Assembly (NCBI GenBank): GCA_905182985.1
Contig: CAJJDN010000094.1
Location: forward strand, 109,263 to 173,262
Origin: Paramecium sonneborni
Taxonomy: Eukaryota > Ciliophora > Oligohymenophorea > Peniculida > Parameciidae
Length of the DNA stretch: 64,000 nt
Reading direction: 5' to 3'
The notes under the pieces are model-generated. The model was not told the DNA's origin and searched no databases. It worked only from the letters and a program-made list of their open reading frames with translations. This document shows, piece by piece, positions 1 through 13,100 of this stretch. The position numbers and the translations under genes were made by a program. Each line of letters begins with the position of its first letter. The stretch's first letter is position 1.

Positions 1-4
1 AGCA

Positions 5-641
5 TCAGCTAATTTAGAACATTTTTCTAATCTAAAGGATATTAAAATATGATTACAAATTTCCCTCCTAAAAAAGTTCTTATTATTATTTTTATTAGGA
101 TTACTTGTGTAAATATTCTGATAATTTAGCTTTGATTTTTTCTCTTTATTCTTAAGATAGATAATCTCCAAGTTAAATGTTGGATTAACTTAATGGAATA
201 TTATCAGTCTAATAATTAAAATTCTTAAAGTATATACATATTTAGCAACAGAAAAGATGGTTTTTTTAGTTTCTTTTTTAGAAGGTTTAGTAACAATCTC
301 TTTGATTTGGTTATGAATGGACTTAAGTTTTAACTAAAACTAAGTGAATTATTTAGACCAAAATGTTGGCAATTTAATCCTTATTATATAAGGCCATATC
401 TGAAATTGGAGCTTTTTTTATAGAATCTCTAAGCATATAAACACTTTTATAAATTTTGCTTTGCACTATTGCTTCTCTTTCTAATGTTCCTTTCTAGAAT
501 TGTAAAAGTTTTTAGATTTACACATAATTAACCAAGAACATAATAAATTGCATCAGGGCCTCGCCATTTCCAATCTACTAAGACTTTACGATATTCATAG
601 AGTTCTTCAGGTGTGAAGGGCTTTTGTTCTTCTAGTATCAT
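5..641 (-). CDS. Hypothetical protein, 184 aa, three introns
   Basis: I do not recognise this protein. The frame starts at the ATG complementary to 639-641 (MILEEQKPFTPEELYEYR) and ends at a TGA at 5-7. Three introns of typical Paramecium size are needed: 494-521 (28 nt, GTA...TAG), one of 25 nt with a less usual GTC donor, and one of 29 nt. Spliced length is 555 nt, a multiple of three, which supports the model. The middle is Lys-rich and the C-terminal third is Gln-rich (TAA/TAG codons), probably helical. No signal peptide or membrane segment is seen. It is divergent from the next gene, with 118 bp between the starts. The gene is complete even though it lies at the window edge. Confidence 0.65.
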
Positions 642-759
642 AAGAAAATAAATTATTTGACTAGAAAAGAAGTTGAATTAAATTCAAAAAGCCTCTTAAT
701 AATTTAGTAATAATAAATAAATTTAATCTATAAAAAAAAAGTTAAAACTAGAAATTTAA

Positions 760-1110
760 ATGGGAACTTGTTAAACTTCTAGATAAAGAAGACTAAGCAT
801 GATTTGGAAGATAAATGAAAGACATTCATCTTAAAAGTTGGATTTCACTTGTTAACGGTTGTCACTATATTTAGAATTGGTTGGAGATACTCATTCCTTA
901 GGTGGATATTTATAAGATAAAATTCAAACTTTATTTTAAATTAAACAAAAACTATATGAAGTTAAAAGTTAATTATCCAAAATTAAATTATTACATGAAG
1001 CATCTGAAATTATAGAATACTTATACAATGATAAACACTTTAGTTAAGCATTCCCTATTTTAAGGGAAAGTCTCTTTGAAATCACTTAAATGACTTTTGT
1101 CACAGAGTGA
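760..1110 (+). CDS. Hypothetical protein, 116 aa, intronless
   Basis: A single uninterrupted frame from ATG 760-762 to TGA 1108-1110. No family is recognised. The first 35 residues are basic with several Ser/Thr and Cys. The rest looks helical (a Leu/Lys/Glu-rich stretch around residues 60-100, including HEASEIIEYLYNDKHFSQAF), which recalls TPR- or HEAT-like helices, although no motif is complete. The gene converges on the giant gene to its right with 69 bp between stops and shares a 118 bp divergent promoter region with the gene to its left. It is short enough that chance must be considered, but codon use and composition look coding throughout. Confidence 0.55.
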
Positions 1111-1179
1111 TATTCATTAATCGTTATTTTAATGATAATTTTGTTTGTTATTCAATATTTTATTCATATAAAAAATACT

Positions 1180-4100
1180 TCAAAGCTCTAATTCCTCTGA
1201 GACTAAATATTAATAAATTCCTTAGAATAATTATCTAAAATCTTCATTTGTTTAAAATAATTGTAATAGTTTTTGACTTATTTTAAGTTATTTCTATCTA
1301 TAAATAAATTATTTACCATTAAAAATAATAGTCCACTATCATTTGCTGATATTAAAATGCAAAGCATATAAACTCTCGTGAACATTATAGTACTATTAGC
1401 ATCTTTACTTTTATTATCAACCTTTGTAGTAAGATGATTGCTTTCCTCTTATAGAGTATTACGTGCATGTACTTCAATCATCATTTCATTATAAAAATTT
1501 ACACAATTCTTACGTTCCCATATAATTGCAGTAAAATATATTAAAGCTTCATGTCTATAAGGCATCCAATGTATGAATGGTACATATGAATGTGTTTTTA
1601 CTATTTTCTAAACTTCAAATGATTTTGTATTATTAAGTAAATAACTAAATATTCCTTTAATGAATCCTGCATTAATTAATTACTCTTATAATCCATGATT
1701 TTAACACTTACCTATTGCCTCAAATAAAGAGGTTCTAACCATAGATTCATCAACTTAATTTTTTATTATAAGTGTTTCTTCTAAAGATGGACCAACAACT
1801 CTTTCAAAAATAATCCATTATTTAAAAGTCAAATTTGTATACCAAGTTCCAATATTTAAAAATGTAAGCAATTACAAATATTAATTTATATTAGAGTCTA
1901 TTATTGCTGTTAAACATTTTAATAAATTTAAAGCACATTAAATCAATTTATTAGAAGAGTATGGCCTTAATTCTAATTTGACTGCATATTCTAATTAAAC
2001 TTAAGATTATGAATTAGGAGGTTCCTATAATCTTTTACTTGTATTTTTCAATTAAGATTAATTTTATTATTTCTATATTTATGATTATTATTGAATTTAT
2101 GATTTTGCATTAACTGAAATTTGTGATTATTATAATGATTAATTTTGTATTGCAACACTTACTTATTGAGAATGTTTAATAGATTATAATTGGGATTATA
2201 ATTATGATTATGATTATTACTAATTTTAGATCACTGATTTTTCATTTGGTAATTTAAATGTAACATTTTTATTTATTTTAGATTCTTATATGTTTTATTT
2301 TTGTTGTAGAGATTCAACAAACTTTAAATTTTTTTCTTATTCTTCCTATTTTAATCTATTAATTTCTTCAATTCTCATTCTTCTTTCTTCGTTTACTCTA
2401 TCCCATTCAATATGAAATTCATAAATGAAATCAACAGTATCTCTCAACCAAATAATAGCATTCTTTGTACTTTACATGTCTTCAATATCAAAAATTAAGA
2501 GTGGTGAAATGAGAGTGATATACATAATAAAATCTCCTAAGGATTATAGTAAATCACAACATTCTTAATGTAATTAACCAAAAGTTAATAAATCATTAAA
2601 GATGCTCATAATCATTTAGAATGCATTATAAATAAATCTTCTTTCTTCTGGATTACTTAATAATTTATCTTTACTTGTATAAACAACATAAGCTTGAATT
2701 TATTTAAGAGCTTATTTAATTTATCCAAATATTGGTGGTATTTATTTTTTTGTTAAACTTCTTCCATTCATTAAAATAGATACTTAATCTCTAATTTCTT
2801 AAATTATGATTGATTTTTAATCTTACCATTAATTACTAAGTGATTTAGACATTTTAACAAATTTATCAGAAGATGATTTTTCAGGAACTAATAAATTATG
2901 AGTTTATAACATAATTCTAACTTTACTTTAATGAATTAAATCAATAGTATTTGGTAATGCCATAGTAATGATTTCATCATATAATTTTAAACTAAGTTAA
3001 AGATTATTTGATTTTTTATGTTCTGCTTATAAAGCCATAGGTCTAAACATTTCCACTAATAATTATTAAGTAGAACCTCCTAAAGCATATTTACCAACTT
3101 TAGGCCATTATAATAAATTGGCAATTATTTTATAAACTAATTCAGGGTCAGTCTTAAGATCAACAAAAAGACCTTAATAAATTGTAGGTAATGCAAAAAT
3201 TAATTCTGCAACATATAAATTTAATTATTATATTTTATTTGATTCTGATTAATTTTATTCTGTAGGTTGGAATGATAAAAATCTTTCATTAGATAATTTA
3301 TTTTTATTAGTTAAAATATGACTGATAATAGAAAGATTTCTAAGTAAATGAACAGCATTATTTTATTAATACTATTGAACCAATCCTTAATTTGAATGTT
3401 CAATTCTTAAACTTGTAGGAACTTCATTACGAAATGCAATAGTAATATGAGCAAGCATTTACAAAACACTGGTTCTGAATTCTTAATCAGTAACTAGTTA
3501 AATTAAGAGATTAGTAATTCTACTATCAACTAAGACTTGTAATTTACTGATTTTATTTGATTTAATTAGAGATGATACATAATTAAGTGCAATTTTAACT
3601 GAAGATTTACTAAAAGACCCATTTAAATAATTAGCAATCTAAAGATGAGAATCTGATACTGACATTACTTCACTATAATATTCAGATGAACGTGCAATTG
3701 TATTATATTTAACAGGAGCAACATTAACAGAAAATTTATTCATATCAAATGGTGATACTTATTTTTCTGTACATAATTAAATATAATTTCTAATTGCAAC
3801 CATATTACCACTACCGACTCCACTCTCACTTATCATATCTTTATAAATTGGAGCAACTATTTTATAAATACTAGGAGTCCAATAAGAATAAAATTAATTC
3901 TTATCTTTAAATTCATGATCTAATTCATCTTCTCTTATTGAAAAGAAACCTGTCTCTGGAGCCATAAACATTTTATCACTTATTAATCTATATGGTTCTC
4001 CTAATGTAAATTTAACTAAAGTTGTTATAATAGCTTCTACATGTTAACTAGCTGGTGATTCCTATTATTATAAATGTTATTGAAGTTCAATAAATATTTA

Positions 4101-7100
4101 TGAAAACTATTAAACCAATTATGGTAAATCATATTTATAATTTAAATTTAACACTATAAAATTTAAAATGTCTAACACTCTACTATGGAATAGATAACTT
4201 ATTAAATCTAATTTCTATTCATCCATTATACTCAATAAAATAGTTTAATTAAATAATTTAATTATTTATACAATTGATTCTATTTCAACCGGTTTATTCT
4301 TTACTATTGCTAATGAAATTTATCTTGAAGGTTAATAAATTTAACTTTCAAAAATAATCCTTGGATTTTTATAATTAATAATTGGTCTTGCAATTTATCT
4401 TGCATTTTGTAAATCTACATTTAAAATATTACTTTTTTAGATTGATTATAATTATGGTCTATTATGTGGTTCATATTATAAACAAGAACACATTAAATCA
4501 ACCAATTCCGAAATTTAATTTAGCATTGATTCATCAGTATTAACATTCTTAAATAAATGTTTTATATATGCACCTAAAGACTTTTGATCCAATTATAAAA
4601 GTATCTATTAAGTAATTGATTAATTTTTCATATCTATAATATCTGCCAATTCTTTTTTTAGATTTTAAAATACTTCTTTTTATAATAAATCTCCTTGTTC
4701 ATAATCAGATGGCTCAATTAATTAAAGATATTTATCTCCTTAATAACAACCAGAATTACTAATAATTTAAGGTTTATGTCCAAACAATAATTCAAATATA
4801 ATTACACCAAAAGACCATGTATCAGCCATGTTTGTAATTTCTTAAATAGATTTACTATAAAATTCAGGTGCTAAAGCAAGATCTTTGTATTCTTATTACA
4901 ATACAGTTTCTACAAGTAGTTTAATATCAATTCCAGATTAAAATTTATTGATATTAACTGATTATATACCTGTTAATTCACTTAGATGTACTTAATCATT
5001 AAAAATGTAAAATATTTCAGTTCTTATTAATGGGAATGCATAACCATAATTTTAAATATCACACATAATAGATAATATCTATCCTAACCATAATTTAGCA
5101 ATATAAATCATTTATCCACTCAAAACTAATTAAGGTATTTTGAGTAATCCTCCAGTTTATTAACAAACAGTATTTAAATTAGTTCCTTCAAATTAAACAT
5201 AAGCATGAACTTCTGCTCCCATATTATTTTTTTTTTCACAGACTCCATATAATTTGCATGTCTAATTTAAAATAGTTTAAAATCTAAGAACTTCCATAAT
5301 ATGTTATTTTAACATTACTCCATCATAACAAACTGTTTATAAAATAGGTACTGTCCATACACCTACTATTACAGGTGCATTATTAGCAGCTATTCTACCT
5401 AACATCTAATACATTTATTTTCCTTCAATTTATGGTATATGTACAGGTATAAATTATGTTTCAGGAATTGGTGTCAAAAATACACTAGTCAATGATAATT
5501 ACATTTAAGACATTTTTGTTCTTTCTGATCTAATTGTTAAATGAGGCTATATATATTAAGCTTAAAATTATTGATTTAATAAATTAAATACTCCAGCTTA
5601 TATTAATTGAATATCATTAAATATGTAATTCATTATTTATTTAATTTTCAAATATATACTATTTACATTAATTTGTAGAGATAATTACATCAAACCACTA
5701 TCATCTTATTATTTTATTGAATCTATATTTTAATTAAAGAGTTCCCTTATCTTTTTAATACAATTTAAAACTAATTCAAATCCATTAAATCTATAAAAGA
5801 TGTTCTTCAACAATTATTTATCAATTAAATCATGATCAACAAAATTTTACTTTTACGTACCAAGAATTCTTAAAATCAGATTCTTTTGAATCATTCCTTA
5901 CTATGTAAATAGATTAGCCAATCTTTAAAATTCACTATCATTAAATGGATGTCTTTCTCCTTCTAAAGATATTAATCTATAAAATTCATTTACAGTCATC
6001 TATTCATTATAATTAAGATCTCCAAATTCTAAAGCAAAGAATTTTTATAATAATTTATTATAAACATTTACTTATTGTGCTTCATCTTTAATTATCTAAT
6101 ATCCTTATTATTCAATTACAGATAATAGTTCGGTATAATGTAAGATATTACCATCTGATTTAAAATCAAATAATTTTATCAATGCCCTTACTTAATCAAT
6201 ACTTAAACAAACACCAATGTTTTTAAGTAATAATTAGAACTCTTAAGCACTCAAATACCCCTTCTCTTAAAATACTGATTTCATTAAAGACATTTAATTT
6301 TAATTTAAAATTGCACATATGTGTTCAATTATTTCCATTTCATATTGCCCTTTCAATGTATTTTATTACACTCTTTATTCTTAAAATTTTAATACCACAC
6401 TTTATTCAAGAGGCATTTCTTCTATAATTTACTATTATTTTCCTTCCTTACATTATAATTTAGATCCAACTTTTAAATCTTCATTTATATTAATTAAACA
6501 TTCATATATTTTCTCTAAATCTAATTAATCTTATTTTAATCCAAAAGATTTTATCATTAAAGCAATATCTTACTCTTTATGTTTAGGAATGAGATGGAAG
6601 AAATCTTACAAGGAAATAGTTATTTATGGAACTAAACCATCAAATCCAGTTCCTATTTATTCTAATTAAACTATTTCATGTAATAAAGAGGGTTCAAATA
6701 CTCTAGTGAAAAAAGCATTTACTTCTATTGAATTATCATTAAGAGAACCTCCTATATATATCAATTTAATTAGACTCCCAACTTTTATCAGTTAATCCTA
6801 TTATGTTAAGTAAGAACTTAAAGCCCTAATCTATGTCAACTATATTTAAGGATCAATCATATGAATTGCTTATTCTAATTCTTCACTTTAAATCCATCCA
6901 GATTTATTCAAATTCATCAAATTGTACAATTATTATTTTGATAATTGATTTTTTATTGCAAAACGATATAAATTCATTAATACTTCAAGTACTGGTTGAC
7001 TTAATTAAGTTCCTGGTCCTTCTTATTCACTCATTAACATTAAAAATTCTAAATCACTCATTTCATCACCTCCATGCTATTCAAATATCAATTTTATTTT

Positions 7101-10100
7101 CTTATAATTAAGCTTAAGTTTTAAAGGATTAAATCCAAGACTTAACATCATATGAATAAATTCTCTTATAAAAATTCTTTACTATCCAAAATATTTAACT
7201 GCACAACTTACTCTAATATTTAATCGACGAAGCATATCTTAAAATAATTCCAAACATTCTTTAAAAAAAACTTTAGCCTTTTATTAATTATCCTCTATCA
7301 TATAACATGCAAAATCTCCCCAAGTTGGTTTCTATACTTAAGAATTATCACTTATAGCTTCCATCAATAAATCAATCTAAGGTTCATTTAGAATACAAAA
7401 TTAATTGACAAATTCAGCTAATTCAATTTTATCCAACTATTTATCGTATCTAATTTTCTTACTTTGAATAGTAGCAATAATATTTTTAATACCTTTTCTT
7501 AATAATTCATTAACTTCTGCCTTTTTTGTATGATCTAAAGTCTTTACTCTTGCTTAAGTTTAAGATCTTCTTAATAAAGATTCAATCTCAGTTGATTTAA
7601 TAACATTTTTTTATTCTGTATCAACTGTATTATAGAATAATTTTAGAATATCTGAAGTTATGTTGACATCTAAATAATTTAGAAAAGTGTAAAGATTTTA
7701 ATATGTAATTTAATTTATTGAACCTAAACCATGTTATGTGTATATTTTACTAAATTAATTTGGTTATCCTTTTAATTACTTAATAATAGCATGACAAAAT
7801 TGTAATAACTTTTCACTACTTAATTACTCTTTTAAATTAGATAAATTAGAGTAATCTAATTATTTCTATTCCAATTCTTTGTTTGTAATAGTCTGTTTTT
7901 CAAATGAATTTACAATCACACTAATATGTTATGAAGGAATTTGTTTCTTTGTTAAAAATTATTTTAATTAATCTAATGTCATAGTTTCTGGAAATTCACG
8001 AGCTTTTACATTTACTAAACTACTAAATGCTTAATGAATAATTTCAATTTATTTTTCTCCTTACAAAGCTTAAGCAAATTCTTTATAAGTTAAAGTTTTA
8101 TATCTTTGTTTTAATTTACTATAAAATAATTGCAATTCTTCTATTGAAATATCTAATTTATATTTTTAGTGACAACGTTTTAAACTCTTATATGTAATTT
8201 AATCTCCATCTGCTAGTTTAATAAAAGATTCATTTAAATTTCCTAATTTCTTTATAGCTATTATAAATGTATCTTAATGTTCCTACTCCTACCATTAGAT
8301 ACAACCTGTTTATAAAAATGCTTTCAAGAAATTTTAAAATGGAATTCTCATATCAACTTTTTCAAAATCTAACCAAATATTATCCATTCTTGGTAATTAT
8401 AATTGTACGAATCCATATTTAAATTCATCTTCAGTAATAGCATAATCTTGATGAGAATCACAAACTGCAAAAAATTCAAATATTTATAAATGTGATTCTT
8501 ACAATTTCTCATAGAATTATTTCACTTAAGATTTAGCAATTTATTATTAAGATAAAAACTATAGAAATTCTCTAATATTATATTTGATCATTCTTTATTC
8601 ATACATAGGATGTTTTTTATTCTTATCCATTAAGTAGTTATTTAATAAACAAAAAAGACTTTACAATGATATGTGAATATTCATTCTATTGAATAATTAT
8701 TAAATTTATTAAATTGTCAATTCTTGATTGGTTCCACTTTACTCTATCTCATATAAAACTTCAATAGTAGCATCATTCAATACTTATAATCCTGATCTCA
8801 TAAGTAGTTATAAATCATTAAATCCATATATACGAAATGCTTCTAAAAATATAGTTATAGTTAATATCTAAGTTTCATCTTAAAACAATTATTTTAATAA
8901 TGCTTTTGCTTCCCAAACAGACATAAATTATTTTAAGTTATCTTATAACTCAGACTATTTCACTTCTATCCTACCAATCTATGTGAAAAAAGTATATAAA
9001 GTTAATTATAATCTATACAATCCCATAAATAATTTTTAGATGATGATATCAATATAGAATGATAAATCATCTCTCATATCAAATAAACTAATAAAATCCA
9101 TTACATTAATTGGTTCTTAAAATTTTTGATATAAATTATGTTTATCTTTCATTGTCCAAACATAAGGTAAGGAATCCAATAATTTCTTAAATTCACTTCT
9201 AGATAATTATCCATTAACATTTACTATAATATTTTAATTTAATAATATTTTAAGAACAGTTGTGTTCAAATTTTTCAAAGCTTATTAAATCTTTTTCGAA
9301 ACAACTGTAATCTAATCATCTAATGGTTCTTAAGCAACTTTTTCTGATCCATTAAATCTGTTTTTACTAACTTGTTCTTTTACTTTAGTTTTTACAATTT
9401 AAGGCAAAGCCTCAGAGAATAATATTGGATTAACAAAATATTAAGATAAATCTGCCTAATTTAGCTTTATTGATTTTGCTAATTACTAAGCTTCCTCTAT
9501 CGTCACTCGACATCCAACACAAGCAAATCTGATAATCTATTATTACTCAGTAGGTTCATATTAATTAAATAATCTTTTAAAATCTATAGATTTCATTAAA
9601 TCTTTAGATTATTACCATTTTCCTAATTTGTTTATTGTTGATATACTTATTTAAGTTCCTGCAACTTCCCAAATAGTAGCATCATAAACAATTGCAGTAT
9701 TTTTACTTGCAAATGTGTAATATTTTAATAAATTTGCATGTGTAATATCTTCACCTAAAAATTAAGTTATATCATTAATTTCATTCTATGTGAGTTACAA
9801 TTAAATTTGTTCTAATAACTACAAAAATTGTGGTTATGTTAAAAAATCTTAATTATCATAATTATAAAATCTCTTTAATACAAAACCTAGATTTATCCCA
9901 CTTTTATTTACTGCATAAGAAAAACGAATAAATAATTGATTTAAATTATTTTATTTATCTTAATTACTTGCAATCTATTCAAATTCAACATATTCTTTAA
10001 AGAATCTATTATAATTTAAATTTTCTTCATTACTCAAAGTCACCCATTCTTATTAAAAATTTACTAATAATCCTTATTCAACAGTTATGTTATAGGCTAT

Positions 10101-13100
10101 TACATTACAAAAAATAGGTAATTCAATAAATCCATTTTTGTCATTATCTAATTAAATACATTATTAAAACACTTTTTAAATTTAATTATAAGGTTGAGAT
10201 TTAATTAATTATCCTAATTATATTACTGATTAATATTTTTTTGAAGTGTCCTCAGTTACTAATTATAGTAATCCTGATTAATGTGATTTAGCATCCTTTT
10301 TTTACAAATTTATTTTATTTACAAAATTAACACATTTATCAATTAATTAATCATATGTAAATTCCTTCATTTCCAATACTTTTATTAAAAATCTATCAAC
10401 ACTATCAAAATTTAAAAATGTTAATAATCCTCTTAAATCCCATGGTTAACAAGGTTATTAATTAGGTATTTTTAATCTTAATACTTCTTTATTTTAAAGA
10501 ATTTCTTCAGCTGTATGTAACAAATCTTCATAATCTGCAACTAATAAAAATTAATCACTAGCACTTAATTTATGTAAGTAATGTTAAAATGATTAAAATG
10601 GTATAATTTTATTAGATTCAATAGCTAAACAATCAGCTAAGAATTTTACATCCTTTTCAGTTACATCTGGTATTTTGAGATCCATAACACAATCACAAAA
10701 ATCATGATATGGCATTTCATTAACTCTAAAAAGATGAGTTAAACCTAATTATCTATATATTAATGTGTTTTTAACTTTAGCTAATGTATCAAGCATTTTT
10801 TTAATTTATAATCCTTCTGAAATTGATAATAATTTGCTTGTAATTTATTTCATTCTTATTATAGGTTCATCATTAAGATTTTCAGAATATAAATCAAAAA
10901 ATTCAGAAAAAAGTGCTTAATTTTCAGAAATAGCAGTCATAAATTATTTTTTAGTTAATATTCCATCTCCATTTTCATCATTCATAGCTAATCTAGCTAG
11001 AAATTATCTAGGAATTCCTAACTTTTAGATTTCTTTAATAATTTAATCAGGACGAGATATCATTCTTAATTTATAAATCAATTTATCATTTTCAAATTTA
11101 TCCATTAAAGTTTTTAAACTTACAAAATCATTTTAAACAAATTCATTTAAATCTTTTTCATTTGAATATGATTTGAATTTCATAAGTAGTTTTTTAAATT
11201 AATGTTTCATTAAAATCTTATCATTACTCAATCTCATAGCTTTTTATAATTCAAATTCAAGTGGTAAATCAATTTATCCATCTCTAATTAGATTTTATAA
11301 TTTGGATTCAATTTGATTTTGTATTTTAATAACTGGTTTATACTCTTCAGAGTATTATACAATATATTTGAATTCTTCAAATGATATATTATGTGGATTA
11401 AGACATTAACAAGATTTCAATAGATTATAAACATATGAATAGCTCAATATTCCACCACATGAATGTGAAATTTCATTTAAAATATCTTATTAACATGGTT
11501 ATTTATTTAATGTTAATTATTTGCTAAGTTTAATTAATTATCTTTTTGTATGTATTTTTAATTATTCTTTATTTAATTCTTTTTCTATTCCAATAACTCC
11601 TCTAGCTCTTTTACCCATTAATGCTTATTATAATATTCTTTCTAAATCAGATTAAATTTAACTTAAAATATTTTAAGGAACAATCACATCTAATTAAGTT
11701 GATGGAATTTCTAATGATTATCTATGTACAAGAACTATTTTAACAGGATTAAGTAAATTCTTTGAATTTTGACCCATAGGTATTTCAGTCATAATTATCA
11801 TAAATTCTAGACTTAATAAAGTACTACCAAGTGTAGCATCTTCACTTTCAAAAGGAGTTTACAATAATCCTGTACTAAGTGAAACTATTTTTTATAATTC
11901 TAATTAATGAACCATTGGAACTTATTAATTTGTTGTAAATTCTTCTAATTCCTTATAATATCCTGGTTTAACACGAACTTATACTTTCGAAGACTATTAT
12001 TGATAACTTACAGGATCATAAAAATTAATTCCATCAGTTGTAGCTACCATAATTAATTAATTATAAGCTAAATATCCAATTTAAGTTATTTATGCATTTA
12101 ATTTAATACAAATTTATGGTTTAATAATCCAAGGAGGATTTACATCATACTTTAAAGTCAAATCTCTATATATAGTCCAAATACATAAATCTTAACCTTC
12201 AGCACTTAATAGACATCCAGATTCATTAACATAATAGAGAATTGGAGCTTCTTTGTGATATTCTAATAAAGCTAATATATTTTTATCATTTAAACAAAAT
12301 ATTGTTCCTCTTTTAGGATAATATACTGATGTAATTACAATATTAAGATCATTAATATATTACACTTGTTTAACCCTTTGTTTCATTGCTTAGGGTTTTT
12401 CACGATATTTTATACGACCGCTCTCTGAATCATAAACTTGTTAAGATGCTAATTAATCTATTTCTGTATCCAAAAGACCAAAAGGTAAAGATGATAACAC
12501 AAAATAAAAATCATTTCTATCTAACAAACCTACATTATAAACATCACATTCTTAAAATAATTTTACTAAATCTATACGATTTGACTCACACCTATATAAT
12601 AATTCATCATAAGTAATAGGACTTTCAATTAATTTACTAAAATCTTAAAATGAAATACCATTAGGAAAAGCACAAACAAAATTCTATCTTACTTAAGGTT
12701 TCATATTAAAAGATTCTAACATCTCAAATAATTGTTTTTGAGTAACCAAATTCTTACCATCATCATATGTACTAAAAAGTTATCTTAAATTAACTTTTGA
12801 TATTTTGATTATATTTAATGCATCATATATATTATATTTATTTTTTTATTTATCTTTTAATATTTCTTCATATTACTACTAACTAATATATCCCTCTTCA
12901 TCACAAATCTAATCAAAATACTATTTCACGATTTCCTTATCTGAAGTTTAATTGTTAGTAAAAAAATGTAATAATTTACCTTTTTGAACTCTTGAATCCT
13001 TGAATTGTACCATAAAATTAAGAGATTCTCTTCTTTTTTATTCTTACTATTCCATTTCTACTAAAGTCATTTCTAATTTAATTGGAAACTTATTATTAGT

